Shown one piece after another: positions 33,851-42,930 of a stretch of 64,000 bases of DNA. The stretch lies in contig JAGAVX010000138.1 of assembly GCA_017941705.1 (NCBI GenBank), positions 29,752-93,751 of the forward strand. The letters are read 5' to 3'. A program made the position numbers and the translations under genes. This DNA is from Atopobiaceae bacterium. GTDB taxonomy: Bacteria; Actinomycetota; Coriobacteriia; Coriobacteriales; Atopobiaceae. A model generated the notes under the pieces. It was not told where the DNA came from, made no database searches, and worked only from the letters and a program-made list of their open reading frames with translations. Every line of letters begins with the position of its first letter. Positions within the stretch are counted from its first letter, which is position 1.

Positions 33851-35110
33851 TTAGACGACGGGGCCACCACCGACGAACGAGCCCGCGTTGTAGTACACGC
33901 TGGTGATCTCGACGCCGTTCCAGTTGGAGTGAATCATCTGGCCATTGCCGATGCACAGGCCCACGTGACCCGTCGACTCGACGCTTGAACCCCAGAACAT
34001 GAGGTCGCCGGCCTGCAGGTTGGCCTGGCTGGTGGTCCAGCCTCCGTTGCTCAGGCACCAACCGATCATCGAGCTGCTATAGCCGTTGCTCAGGCGCTGG
34101 CCACGCGGAATCGAGATGCCGGCCTGCTGGAACGACCACCACACGAGGCCCGAGCAGTCAAACTCGGTATAGGCGATGGCGTTGCCGCCCCACGAGTAGC
34201 TCACGCCCAGCTGGGACTTGGCATACTCGATTGCGGCACCCACGCCCGAACCCAGATTGGACACCGGGCGCGTGTAGGTCTGAGTCGGTGCCGGAGTGGG
34301 AACATAGGTCGAACCGCCGCCAGAATTGCCCGTCCCCTCGTCATCGGAGGTCTGCTCCTGCGTGGTCTGGGACTGGGTCTGACCCTGCTGGGCAGCCTCG
34401 GCCTGCCGCTGAGCCTCCTCCTGGCGGGCACGCTCCTCGGCCTCCTTGCGAGCCTGCTCCTCGGCCGCCTTGCGCTCGGCCTCCTGCTGAGCTGCAATCT
34501 CCGCCTGGAGCTGCGCGTCAAGGCCGTTGACGTAAGTCTGCTGCTCGGTGACGACCTGCTGCAGTTCGCTTGCGGTCTCGCGCGTCTTGGCGACGAGCTC
34601 CTCCTGCTTCTCCTGCGAGCTGACCAGCGTGGCCTTCTGCGCGTCAAGCTCTTCTTGGATGGTCAGGACCGTCGAGATCGCCTCGTTCTGATGTGCCGCG
34701 ACCTTATCGGCGTAGTACACGCGCGACACGAGGTCGTCAAACGAGTCGGAGCCCAGAAGGAACGACAGGAAGTTGATGCCGGTCTTGTAGTTCTCTGAGA
34801 TGTTCTGCGAAAGAACCGCGCGAGCGTCGGTGAGCTCCTGCTCCTTGACCTCGATCTGGCCCTCGGTGTCGGTAATCTGCTGGCGAGTGCTCTCGAGCTC
34901 CGCCTGCTGGTCCTCCAGCTCGGCAAACTTCGTCTCGCACTGGCTCGCAAGATCGTTAAGATGGGCGCGAGCCGCCTCGAGCTCGGCACTCGTGCTCTCT
35001 ATCGCAGAGTTGGTCGCCGCAAAGGCAACACTCGGGGACACGGGAGCCAAGGCAAGCATCAGCGAGATGCCCGCACTTACGGCAGCCCTGCCCGTTCGCT
35101 TTAAGTTCAC
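33851..35110 (-). CDS. Secreted NlpC/P60 peptidoglycan hydrolase with coiled coil
   Basis: This is a 419-residue exported endopeptidase. A Sec signal peptide (1-31, ending AFA) precedes a long coiled coil (about 35-240), then a Gln/Ser/Thr/Pro linker. The NlpC/P60 domain (about 300-419) has the catalytic triad at Cys319 (FDCSGL), His382 (STGHVGL) and His394 (MIHSN). Such coiled-coil NlpC proteins cut stem peptides during cell separation. GTG 35110 has GGAGG five bases upstream. It lies convergent to the racemase gene and beyond the 3' end of the his operon. The 217 bp between it and hisI hold only its leader. Confidence 0.93.
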   Translation of the reverse strand: MNLKRTGRAAVSAGISLMLALAPVSPSVAFAATNSAIESTSAELEAARAHLNDLASQCETKFAELEDQQAELESTRQQITDTEGQIEVKEQELTDARAVLSQNISENYKTGINFLSFLLGSDSFDDLVSRVYYADKVAAHQNEAISTVLTIQEELDAQKATLVSSQEKQEELVAKTRETASELQQVVTEQQTYVNGLDAQLQAEIAAQQEAERKAAEEQARKEAEERARQEEAQRQAEAAQQGQTQSQTTQEQTSDDEGTGNSGGGSTYVPTPAPTQTYTRPVSNLGSGVGAAIEYAKSQLGVSYSWGGNAIAYTEFDCSGLVWWSFQQAGISIPRGQRLSNGYSSSMIGWCLSNGGWTTSQANLQAGDLMFWGSSVESTGHVGLCIGNGQMIHSNWNGVEITSVYYNAGSFVGGGPVV

Positions 35111-35327
35111 GTCGGCCTCCCTAAATGGCGAGTTCCGTCAGATAGTTGTTCACGTTAGCACTTCGGACGAACCCAAGCGACCGCCTGCCGCGACTCACCG
35201 CATCAGATACACAACTCCAAAGGCCAACGGAAGGCCGCAACACGCTGCCATCGAAAAGCCGTACTTGGCATTACGTCGTCCGTTATAAGCTACCGTGCAT
35301 CGACCAAAGCGAAGCTTGACTCCACCT

Positions 35328-35720
35328 TTAAGCTTGAGTTGGGATCTCCCGGAAGAAGCAGCTGCGGTGCCCTGTGTGACAGGCGGGACCCGGCGAGTCG
35401 ACCACCGCAACAAGCGTGTCGGCATCGCAGTCTACCAGCAGTTTCTTTACCTTTTGCATGTTTCCGCTGGCTGCCCCCTTGTTCCAAAGCTCCTGGCGCG
35501 AGCGTGACCAGAACCACGTGGTGCCCGTCTCGAGCGTGAGGCGCAGGGACTCCTCGTTCATCCAAGCGACCATCAGTACCTCGCCCGTGTCCTCCTGCTG
35601 CACGACACAAGGGATGAGGCCCAAGCCATCGAGTTTGAGGGCGATATCGTCAAGACGCACCGCCTCGAGCCGCTCGCCCGCATAGGAGGACTTGACGGAA
35701 TCGTCATGTGTGGATGCCAT
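35328..35720 (-). CDS. hisI: Phosphoribosyl-AMP cyclohydrolase
   Basis: This 130-residue enzyme opens the adenine ring of PR-AMP in the third step of histidine synthesis. The metal-binding CDADTL and the [10 protein letters not shown] motif are intact, as are [12 protein letters not shown] and [14 protein letters not shown]. It consists of the cyclohydrolase domain only: the PR-ATP pyrophosphatase (HisE) domain fused here in many bacteria is absent. ATG 35720 has GGGGGAG upstream. It is the last gene of the his operon, 55 bp after hisF. Confidence 0.96.
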   Translation of the reverse strand: MASTHDDSVKSSYAGERLEAVRLDDIALKLDGLGLIPCVVQQEDTGEVLMVAWMNEESLRLTLETGTTWFWSRSRQELWNKGAASGNMQKVKKLLVDCDADTLVAVVDSPGPACHTGHRSCFFREIPTQA

Positions 35721-35775
35721 GCCTTACTCCCCCACCATCGCTTCGCTGCCATCACCACGCAACCGCTTGACGTCC

Positions 35776-36543
35776 CTAAAAGTCCAGGCGTACGGGGATG
35801 CCCTGAGAGGCCATGTACTCCTTGACCTGGCGGACGCTGAAGGTGCCAAAGTGGAAGACGCTGGCGGCAAGCACCGCGTCGGCCTCGCCTTCGATTATGC
35901 CCTCGGCAAAGTGCTCGAGCGAGCCCACGCCTCCTGAGGCAATGACGGGAATCGGCACCGCACGTGCCACCGCACGCGTGAGGGCAAGGTCGAAGCCCTC
36001 CTTCGTCCCGTCTCGGTCCATGCTCGTCAGCAAGATCTCGCCCGCACCGCGCCGAGCCGCCTCCTGCGCCCACTCGACGGCGTCGATGCCCGTGGCCTTG
36101 CGTCCACCGGCCACATACACCTCCCACTTGTCGGACTTGCCCACGCGCTTCGCGTCGATGGCGCAGATGACCGCCTGGCTGCCAAAAGCCGCAGCGGCAA
36201 GGGAGATAAGCTCGGGGTTCTTGATGGCGGCCGAGTTGACCGACACCTTGTCGGCACCAGCCGCAACCATCTTGGTCATGCCCTCGATGTCACGAAACCC
36301 TCCACCGACCGTATAGGGAATACGCAGCTCTTCCGCAGCGCGCGAGGCGAGGTCAATAGTCGTGGAGCGGTCATCGGATGTGGCGGTGATGTCGAGGAAG
36401 ATGACCTCGTCGGCACCTTCGCGGTCATAGGCGCTTGCCAGCTCGACAGGGTCGCCCGCATCGACGAGGTTGACGAAGTTGACACCCTTGACGACGCGTC
36501 CATCCTTGACGTCCAGGCATGGAATGACTCGCTTTGTGAGCAT
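35776..36543 (-). CDS. hisF: Imidazole glycerol phosphate synthase subunit HisF
   Basis: This 255-residue TIM barrel is the cyclase half of IGP synthase, which uses ammonia from HisH to produce IGP and AICAR. Both catalytic aspartates are in place: CLDVKDG near residue 11 and CAIDAKR near residue 130. [18 protein letters not shown] and IASGGVGS are the expected phosphate and substrate loops. ATG 36543 has AAGGAG upstream. It lies 80 bp after hisA. Confidence 0.97.
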   Translation of the reverse strand: MLTKRVIPCLDVKDGRVVKGVNFVNLVDAGDPVELASAYDREGADEVIFLDITATSDDRSTTIDLASRAAEELRIPYTVGGGFRDIEGMTKMVAAGADKVSVNSAAIKNPELISLAAAAFGSQAVICAIDAKRVGKSDKWEVYVAGGRKATGIDAVEWAQEAARRGAGEILLTSMDRDGTKEGFDLALTRAVARAVPIPVIASGGVGSLEHFAEGIIEGEADAVLAASVFHFGTFSVRQVKEYMASQGIPVRLDF

Positions 36544-36623
36544 CTGGCTCTCCTTCGTTCGTATGTCGCAAGATCTGGCTCTTTTGGCACCATCGCGTGC
36601 CAGGATTTCGCCCTCGCAACCCG

Positions 36624-37358
36624 TCAGCTTGCTGCGGCAAGGGCCTCCTCGAGCGTGAAGTTCCCCTCGTAAAGTGCGCGCCCCGTGATGGCACCCTCGA
36701 TCGTCTCTGGTCCCAGCGAGACGAGAGACCGGAGGTCATCGAGCGTTGCGATCCCGCCGGAGGCAACCACGGGAAAGCCCGCGACCTTCGCGATATGACG
36801 ATAGGCCCCCACATCGATGCCCGTCTGCATCCCGTCACGTGCCACGTCGGTAAAGACGAGGTGCTGGTACCCCAACGAAACGAGTTCACCGATCAGCTCG
36901 TCTGCCTGCAGGTCGACGCCTTCGCGCCAGCCATTCACCCGCACCTTGCCATCGCGTGCCGCTATGTCCGCGACCAGCAGTTCACCATACTCGCGCGCCG
37001 CCTCGCGTGCGAAGGCCCTGTCGCGAACGAGCGCGGTCCCCACCGCGATGCGTCGCGCGCCAGCCTGCGCGAGGCGCTCGACTGCAGCCATGTTCCGCAC
37101 GCCGCCACCCGTGTCGACGGATATGCCCGGAACAGCGCATATCGCCCTGATCGCCGCCTGGTTGCGCGCCAAGGCGTCGTCATCCTCCTCGAATGTGGCG
37201 GACAGGTCAACCACATGAATCCACGACGCCCCGCGCCGCGCAAAGTCCTCCGCAACCGCCACGGGGTCATCAGAGTACACGTCCATCTTCGAGCGATCGC
37301 CGCGAGAGAGGCGCACGACCTTCCCGGCGATAAGGTCGATGGCGGGAAACACGATCAT
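36624..37358 (-). CDS. hisA: ProFAR isomerase HisA with an atypical second active-site position
   Basis: This 244-residue TIM-barrel isomerase converts ProFAR to [22 protein letters not shown], with the catalytic Asp8, is normal, as are DTGGGVRN and [12 protein letters not shown]. Around strand 5 the sequence is [16 protein letters not shown]. Aligned from the conserved DGKV and GW, the expected Asp is Ala133, while an Asp occurs two residues earlier (131). The fold and operon position leave the assignment firm, but the active site may be arranged differently. It starts 3 bp after hisH. Confidence 0.93.
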   Translation of the reverse strand: MIVFPAIDLIAGKVVRLSRGDRSKMDVYSDDPVAVAEDFARRGASWIHVVDLSATFEEDDDALARNQAAIRAICAVPGISVDTGGGVRNMAAVERLAQAGARRIAVGTALVRDRAFAREAAREYGELLVADIAARDGKVRVNGWREGVDLQADELIGELVSLGYQHLVFTDVARDGMQTGIDVGAYRHIAKVAGFPVVASGGIATLDDLRSLVSLGPETIEGAITGRALYEGNFTLEEALAAAS

Positions 37359-37361
37359 GGG

Positions 37362-38015
37362 CTATCCCCTCACGTAGCGCAGGAAGTTCGACAGGATGCG
37401 CATGCCCGTGGCCGAGGACTTCTCTGGATGGTACTGCACGCCAAAGACGTTGTCGGCCCAGATGCTCGAGCCAAACGACCGCGCATAGTGGGTGCGCGTG
37501 GTCACGATTCCGGGATCCACGTCGTCATCCAGTGCATATGAGTGCGTGAAGTAGACGTTCGACCCTTCGGGCACATCGACGAAGAGGGGACACTGCCTAC
37601 CATGCTCGGTGAGATGGAGCTGGTTCCAGCCCACATGGGGCACCTTCAGCCTGTCGGACTCAAGCCGCGTTACCGATCCCTTCAGTATGCCAAGGCCAGG
37701 GACCCAGCCGTTGCCCCAAGCGTCGCTCGTATGCTCGGAACCACGGTCAAAGAGCAGGTGAAGCCCGAGGCAGATGCCCAAGAACGGTACGCCCCGCCTG
37801 ATCGAGTTGACCATCGCATCACCCTGGCCTGACGGGCGTATGTAGCGCATGGCATCCTCAAAGCTCCCTACGCCGGGAAGGATGATGCCATGGGCTTCGG
37901 CAATGGTCTGCGGGTCGTCACTGATCACGACCTCGGCGCCAACAGACGACATACTGCGAGCAACCGACAACAGGTTGCCCTTGTGGTAGTCGACGACCAC
38001 GATCTCGTGAGCCAT
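37362..38015 (-). CDS. hisH: Imidazole glycerol phosphate synthase glutaminase subunit HisH
   Basis: This 217-residue class I glutamine amidotransferase supplies ammonia to HisF. The nucleophile Cys is in FLGICLGLHLLF, and the His/Glu pair is in GVQYHPEKS. VVDYHKGNLLSVARSM and PGVGSFEDAM are typical HisH starts. ATG 38015 shares its A with the hisB stop (TGATG); the GTG one codon earlier is an alternative. Translational coupling within the operon is likely. Confidence 0.96.
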   Translation of the reverse strand: MAHEIVVVDYHKGNLLSVARSMSSVGAEVVISDDPQTIAEAHGIILPGVGSFEDAMRYIRPSGQGDAMVNSIRRGVPFLGICLGLHLLFDRGSEHTSDAWGNGWVPGLGILKGSVTRLESDRLKVPHVGWNQLHLTEHGRQCPLFVDVPEGSNVYFTHSYALDDDVDPGIVTTRTHYARSFGSSIWADNVFGVQYHPEKSSATGMRILSNFLRYVRG

Positions 38016-38602
38016 CACAGCACCCCCTTAGTCGAAGGAACGCCAGAGACACGCGGATCGGGCTCGACCGCAGCACGCAACGCCCTGGCGCATGACTTGA
38101 AAGTCGCCTCGAGGATGTGGTGGGCGTTCTCGCCGCAGAGCTCCCTTAGGTGCAGCGTTATGCCAGCGTCACGCGCAAAGCCGCAGAAGAACTCGTGCCC
38201 CAGCTCGGTGTCGAACGTACCGACCTTCTGGGCCGTGATGGGAACGTCCCAGTAGAGCTCGCCGCGACCAGAAATGTCGACGGATGCCAGTATGAGCGCC
38301 TCGTCGAGCGGGACGCACACATCGCCAAAGCGACGGATGCCCACCTTGTCACCCAACGCGATGCGCAGGGCCTGTCCCATGGCGATGCCCACGTCCTCGA
38401 CGGTGTGGTGATCATCGACCCAGGTGTCGCCCTTACAGCGAACGGTCATGTCGATGAGTGAATGGCGAGAGAGAGCCGTCAGCATGTGATCGAAGAAGCC
38501 CACACCCGTCGAGATGTCGCTCGCCCCCGTTCCATCGAGGTCAAGCTCTATCCTGATGTCGGTTTCACCGGTGGTTCTTGTCACCGTGGCAGTACGACTC
38601 AT
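38015..38602 (-). CDS. hisB: Imidazoleglycerol-phosphate dehydratase
   Basis: This 195-residue manganese enzyme dehydrates IGP to imidazole acetol phosphate. The two metal-binding repeats are present: [14 protein letters not shown] and [14 protein letters not shown] in the first half, [13 protein letters not shown] and [11 protein letters not shown] in the second. It is the monofunctional form; no histidinol-phosphatase domain is fused. ATG 38602 overlaps the hisC stop (ATGA). The longer frame upstream only overlaps hisC. Confidence 0.97.
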   Translation of the reverse strand: MSRTATVTRTTGETDIRIELDLDGTGASDISTGVGFFDHMLTALSRHSLIDMTVRCKGDTWVDDHHTVEDVGIAMGQALRIALGDKVGIRRFGDVCVPLDEALILASVDISGRGELYWDVPITAQKVGTFDTELGHEFFCGFARDAGITLHLRELCGENAHHILEATFKSCARALRAAVEPDPRVSGVPSTKGVL

Positions 38603-39690
38603 GCTACCTCCTTCAGGATGGATGCGACCGCCTGTACGAGCCGATCGTTCTCGGCAGGCGTTCCGACCGTGACGCGCAGGCAATCGTCCAGTCCAGGCGC
38701 CTGCGAGAAGTCTCTCACCAGTATGGAGTATTGGTCACGCAGGCGGGCGCGTACGATACCAGCTTGTTGCATACGGACGAGGATGAAGTTGCCCTGGCTG
38801 GGCCAGACCCGCACTCCGCCAATTGCGGCCAGGTCTCGAGAGAGCCGTTCGCGCTCCGAGCGAATCGTCTTGATGGTGGGCACAAATCGTTCGCGCATCG
38901 ACACGACCGTCTGCGCCGTGGCCTGCGCGAACACGTCGGCGGTGTATGGCTGCCTGACGGCGCCCAGCGCCTCGATCACATCGGGTGCCGCAAGGACGTA
39001 GCCCACACGCACACCCGCCAGGCAGAACGCCTTCGAGAAGGTGTGGAGAATGATCAGGTTGTCGCAGGATGCAAGCAACGGCTCGCACGATACGCCCTCT
39101 TCGCAGAACTCGATGTAGGCCTCGTCGATCATCACGATTCCCGGACAGGCCTCGCAGAGCCTCTCGGCATCATCACGCGAGATTACGTTGCCTGTTGGGT
39201 TGTTGGGAGAGGTAACCATGACCATGTCTGCCGTGCGAGCGGCCTCGAGAAGTCGCGGCATGTCGAGCTCGAAGGTCTCGTCGTCCCTCCAGCAACGAAC
39301 CACCTGGGTTCCCAGCATCCCAGAGTAGATGTCATAGACCGTGAAGGTCGGAGGGCAGTCCACAAGCGTCTTGCCCGGTCCTCCAAAGGCGAGGAAGAAG
39401 TTGAAGAGCAGCTCATCGCCACCGTTGCCCACACAGACGTTCTCGCGGGCGACGCCACGCCATGCGGCAATCAGGTCCCGGAGCTCGTTTGACATGGGGT
39501 CGGGATAGCGATTGGTCTGCGAGCGGGCGATCGCCTCATCTATTGCTCGACGTACCTCCTCAGGCATGCCATAGGTATTCTCATTGGCAGAGAGGTTGAT
39601 GTCGCAAGGTGTGAAGTTGGGGTCATAGGGACTGAGGGCCGCAATCTCGGGACGCACCAGCGCGCGCACGCGATCGGACAGGCCCGCCAT
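38599..39690 (-). CDS. hisC: Histidinol-phosphate aminotransferase
   Basis: This 363-residue class I/II PLP aminotransferase converts imidazole acetol phosphate to histidinol phosphate. The cofactor Lys lies in [44 protein letters not shown] and IDEAYIEF are standard. Its ATG overlaps the hisD stop by one base (TAATG) and its stop overlaps hisB. Confidence 0.96.
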   Translation of the reverse strand: MAGLSDRVRALVRPEIAALSPYDPNFTPCDINLSANENTYGMPEEVRRAIDEAIARSQTNRYPDPMSNELRDLIAAWRGVARENVCVGNGGDELLFNFFLAFGGPGKTLVDCPPTFTVYDIYSGMLGTQVVRCWRDDETFELDMPRLLEAARTADMVMVTSPNNPTGNVISRDDAERLCEACPGIVMIDEAYIEFCEEGVSCEPLLASCDNLIILHTFSKAFCLAGVRVGYVLAAPDVIEALGAVRQPYTADVFAQATAQTVVSMRERFVPTIKTIRSERERLSRDLAAIGGVRVWPSQGNFILVRMQQAGIVRARLRDQYSILVRDFSQAPGLDDCLRVTVGTPAENDRLVQAVASILKEVA

Positions 39691-41075
39691 TACAGCATCA
39701 CCTTACCGGGGGCGTCAAGCTTGCGGGGCCATGCGGTATGAAGGGCGTCCTCGCACGCGGCTATGGGATCGTCAAACGTCTCGATGCCCTGCTCAACCAG
39801 CTTGCGCCTCATGCCCACCGACAGTGCGTGCGCCCAAAGGCCCTCTGCCTGTGCAAGGGCCTGCACCGCAGGCGCATCGGCGGCAAGTCCCTCGGGCGTG
39901 TACGCGATGACGCTCGAGCGCTTCTGGAAGTCGTAGACGCCAAGGGGGTTCGAGAAGAGAGCCGTCCCTCCGGTGGGAAGCGTATGGTTGGGACCGGCGA
40001 CGTAGTCGCCCAGGGGCTCGGAACTCCATGGACCCACGAATATGGCACCGGCGTTCTTGATGCGGCCGAGCAGAGACATGGCCTCGGGGGCATGCAACTC
40101 GAGATGCTCGGGAGCGATGAGATTGATGGCGTCGATGGCGGCGTCAAGAGAGTCGCAGGTCACGATGATGCCCTGGTCATCCAGCGAGGCGCGCGTGATC
40201 TCCTCGCGGGGGCTTTGCGACACCAGGCGTTCGATGGCGCCTGTCACGCGACCTGCCAGCGCGGCATCCGTGGTCACAAGGTAACACGCGGCAAGGGGGT
40301 CATGCTCCGCCTGAGCCATGAGGTCGGCAGCCACGACCACCGGATCAGCCGTAGCATCGGCAAAGACACAGACCTCGGACGGCCCCGCAATCATGTCGAT
40401 GCCCACCTCGCCCGAGACATAGCGCTTTGCCGCAGCGACGTACGCGTTACCGGGACCTACGATCTTGGATACCTTGGGGATAGTATCGGTGCCATAGGCA
40501 ACTGCGCCAATGGCCTGGGCACCTCCCACGGCATATACCTCGTCGACGCCGGCAAGCGCGGCGGCGGCCAACGTGTAGGCTGACAGGGACCCGTCGCGCT
40601 GTGGTGGCGTCACCATAACGACGCGCTCTACGCCAGCGACCTTTGCGGGAATCACATCCATCAGGACGGTGGAGGGGTACTGTGCGCGACCACCCGGTAC
40701 GTATACCGCAGCCGAGGGAACGGGCGTGACCTTCACCCCGAGGATGGTGCCGTCGGCGCGCGTCGTGAACCATGACTGCTCGCGCTCGCGCTCATGGAAG
40801 TCCCGAATCTGACGGTGCGCACGCTCAAGCGCCTCGACAAACTCTGCATCAACCATATCGAGCGCGCTCTTCACCAGTGCGTCTGGGACGAGAAAACTCT
40901 CCGGGCATGCCCCGTCAAAGCGCATGCAGTACTCGCGCACCGCAGCGTCGCCCCGCTCGCGCACATCATCGACGATTGCCTGTGCGCTCTCCTCGATCTC
41001 GCGCGGCAGAGCCCCGCTTCGCCGCAGGTCATTTACGGTGAGTCGCTGCTTGCCGGTCAGGGTTATCTCACGCAT
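39690..41075 (-). CDS. hisD: Histidinol dehydrogenase
   Basis: This 461-residue zinc enzyme oxidises histidinol to histidine in two NAD-dependent steps, the last reactions of the pathway. Typical segments are VPGGRAQYPSTVLM, AYAVGGAQAIGA, KIVGPGNAYVAAAK, IDMIAGPSEV, MAQAEHDP and APEHLEL, which hold the zinc and substrate residues. The C-terminal PRKLDAPGKVML extends slightly past the usual end. It starts 3 bp after hisZG. No good SD is needed if translation is coupled. Confidence 0.96.
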   Translation of the reverse strand: MREITLTGKQRLTVNDLRRSGALPREIEESAQAIVDDVRERGDAAVREYCMRFDGACPESFLVPDALVKSALDMVDAEFVEALERAHRQIRDFHEREREQSWFTTRADGTILGVKVTPVPSAAVYVPGGRAQYPSTVLMDVIPAKVAGVERVVMVTPPQRDGSLSAYTLAAAALAGVDEVYAVGGAQAIGAVAYGTDTIPKVSKIVGPGNAYVAAAKRYVSGEVGIDMIAGPSEVCVFADATADPVVVAADLMAQAEHDPLAACYLVTTDAALAGRVTGAIERLVSQSPREEITRASLDDQGIIVTCDSLDAAIDAINLIAPEHLELHAPEAMSLLGRIKNAGAIFVGPWSSEPLGDYVAGPNHTLPTGGTALFSNPLGVYDFQKRSSVIAYTPEGLAADAPAVQALAQAEGLWAHALSVGMRRKLVEQGIETFDDPIAACEDALHTAWPRKLDAPGKVML

Positions 41076-41078
41076 GCG

Positions 41079-42743
41079 CTACTCCTTGCTCTCAGAAACG
41101 ATGGCGGCCAGGCGCTCCGACAGCTCGCGGATGCGCGGATTGCTGCGATACGCAGCCGGCCCCGAGAAGAAACGTGCGGTGCACTCGAGCACCTCGTCGA
41201 CCACCACGAGATCGTTCTCGGCAAGCGTGGTGCCCGTAGCCGTGATGTCGACGATGCGGTCAGTCATCCCCACGATAGGTCCAAGCTCAATGTTTCCATG
41301 CAGCTGAACGATGTCGACCTGCTGTCCGATGCGCTCGTAATAGGCGCGCGTTATGCGGGGATACTTGGTTGCGACCCGAACCGTTCCACGCCACGCATAC
41401 GCACGCTCGGCGGCTCCCATGAGCGCCGCAGGCTCGGCAACCACAAAGCGACACCCACCAAAGCCGAGGTCGACGAGCTGGACCAGATCGACACCAGCCT
41501 CGATGATAGAGTCGCTGCCGCAGATGCCGCAATCAGCCCCACCGTGCGCGACGAGCACCGGTGCGTCCTGCGCACGGACGATGACGTAGTCCACGTCGCC
41601 GGCGGGAATAATGAGCCTTCGCCCCGGGTTTCGCAGTTCCTCAGTCGGCAATCCGGCAGCCTCGAGCAACCTTACCGCATCACGGAACAGGCCACCCTTG
41701 GGCACGGCAATGCGCAGCGGGCGCTCGGCCACCCTGACGCCAGGGGCCACGACTCCCGACTCACCCTGCTCGCCGAGGATCTCCTGAAGGCGCTCGAGGG
41801 ATAGCATGAAGCCGCAGGCCGCAACGCCCGACAGGCCGTAGCTCTCAAGGACGGCATCATAGCGCCCACCCGAGGCGATGGCGGCCGTGATTCCCTCTGC
41901 ATAGCCCTTGAAGATGACGCCGGTGTAGTAGTCAAACGAGTTCATGACCGAGAAGTCAAAGCCGAGGACGCCCTCTGCCGAAAGGTCCCCCAGTTCGGCC
42001 ACGAGGGCTCTCAGTTCTGTGGTGCCGCTGCGATCGGGATCTACCCCGGCCTCGTCGAGCAGGTCGTCGAGCTCATCGATGACGCTCTCGTCTCCAGCAA
42101 GGCGCGGAAGGCGCATGAGCGCATGAGCGGCGGCGGCATCAATGTCCGACGACGAGACATACTCGTCCAGTCCCACCAGGTCGGACTCGTGCACCAGGGT
42201 GAGAACTCGAGCACGGAACTCCTCGCTCGGGGAGCAGGCATCAAGTAGGGCAGTCAGCGGCGTTACCGAACCACACACGATGCGCCAGGCAGGAACCTCA
42301 AGGACCCTGAGGACTTCGCCCAAAAGAGCAATGACCTCGGCCTCGGCCTCAACGCCCTCTCCCCCGACCAGCTCGATCCCAAGCTGGGTGAACTGGCGAG
42401 GCTGACCTGAGAGACTCGACTCCTCGCGCACGACTGGCGCGTTATAGCGCAGGCGAAGCGGGAGCTTTGCGTCAAGGAGGCGACCCGACACCATGCGCGC
42501 AATGGCAAGCGTTATGTCTGGCCGCATGACGAGCAGGCTGCCATCGGAGTCAAAGAGCTGGAATGGCGATTCGGGCACACGGCCACCATGCTCGAGCGAG
42601 GATTTGACCTCAAGCATGGGCGTCTCGACAGGCTGGTAGCCGTGTGACGAGAAGCATTCGCGCACCTTGTCGGAAATTCGTTCGCGAGCAACTGCCTCGA
42701 TCGGCAGGATGTCTCGAAAGCCGCTGGGAGTTCTTGTTTGCAC
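41079..42743 (-). CDS. hisZG: Fused ATP phosphoribosyltransferase HisZ-HisG
   Basis: This 554-residue first enzyme of histidine synthesis appears to combine regulatory and catalytic parts in one chain. Residues 1-325 match HisZ, the HisRS-like regulator (PSGFRDILP, VMRPDITLAIAR, LRYNAPVVREESSLSGQPRQ and FTQLGIELVGGE). Residues about 341-554 match short-form HisG (LRIAVPKGGLF, CGICGSDSIIEAGVDLVQL, DLGFGGCRFVVA and ELGPIVGMTDRIVDI). A linker of about 15 residues (326-340) joins them. Short HisG normally needs separate HisZ for activity. There is no stop or frameshift at the join, and both halves keep their motifs. GTG 42743 follows AAGGA at 7 bp. It leads the operon. Confidence 0.93.
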   Translation of the reverse strand: MQTRTPSGFRDILPIEAVARERISDKVRECFSSHGYQPVETPMLEVKSSLEHGGRVPESPFQLFDSDGSLLVMRPDITLAIARMVSGRLLDAKLPLRLRYNAPVVREESSLSGQPRQFTQLGIELVGGEGVEAEAEVIALLGEVLRVLEVPAWRIVCGSVTPLTALLDACSPSEEFRARVLTLVHESDLVGLDEYVSSSDIDAAAAHALMRLPRLAGDESVIDELDDLLDEAGVDPDRSGTTELRALVAELGDLSAEGVLGFDFSVMNSFDYYTGVIFKGYAEGITAAIASGGRYDAVLESYGLSGVAACGFMLSLERLQEILGEQGESGVVAPGVRVAERPLRIAVPKGGLFRDAVRLLEAAGLPTEELRNPGRRLIIPAGDVDYVIVRAQDAPVLVAHGGADCGICGSDSIIEAGVDLVQLVDLGFGGCRFVVAEPAALMGAAERAYAWRGTVRVATKYPRITRAYYERIGQQVDIVQLHGNIELGPIVGMTDRIVDITATGTTLAENDLVVVDEVLECTARFFSGPAAYRSNPRIRELSERLAAIVSESKE

Positions 42744-42862
42744 GCAACTATCCTTTCGTCGGGCCCATGCCCGCTTGCTTGCACTTCAAGCCGAGAGCAC
42801 GTTACCTTGGCGCGTTAGAAGACGCTGCACGCCATGGTGATAAGCACTCAGTCGGCGCGAAT

Positions 42863-42880
42863 ACTTTAGCATGCTAAAGT
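42863..42880. promoter_or_regulatory. Perfect 18-bp palindrome upstream of the his operon
   Basis: ACTTTAGCA and TGCTAAAGT are abutting complements at 42863-42880, about 120 bp before hisZG and within the only gap that can hold its promoter (42744-42930). A second, single half-like site TTAAAGT lies at about 42904-42910 on the minus strand. On the minus strand the right half gives TAAAGT, a possible -10. It is a candidate repressor operator. Confidence 0.6.
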
Positions 42881-42930
42881 GACACGAAAGGCACCCGGGC
42901 GTTACTTTAACGTGGACGAAACGCAGCCGA

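Noticed and set aside
35195..35425. A 76-codon minus-strand frame near the hisI end, ending in a hydrophobic stretch
   Set aside because: Most of it overlaps hisI in another frame. The part beyond hisI (from about 35327 down) has no SD or recognisable start, so I do not call it a gene.
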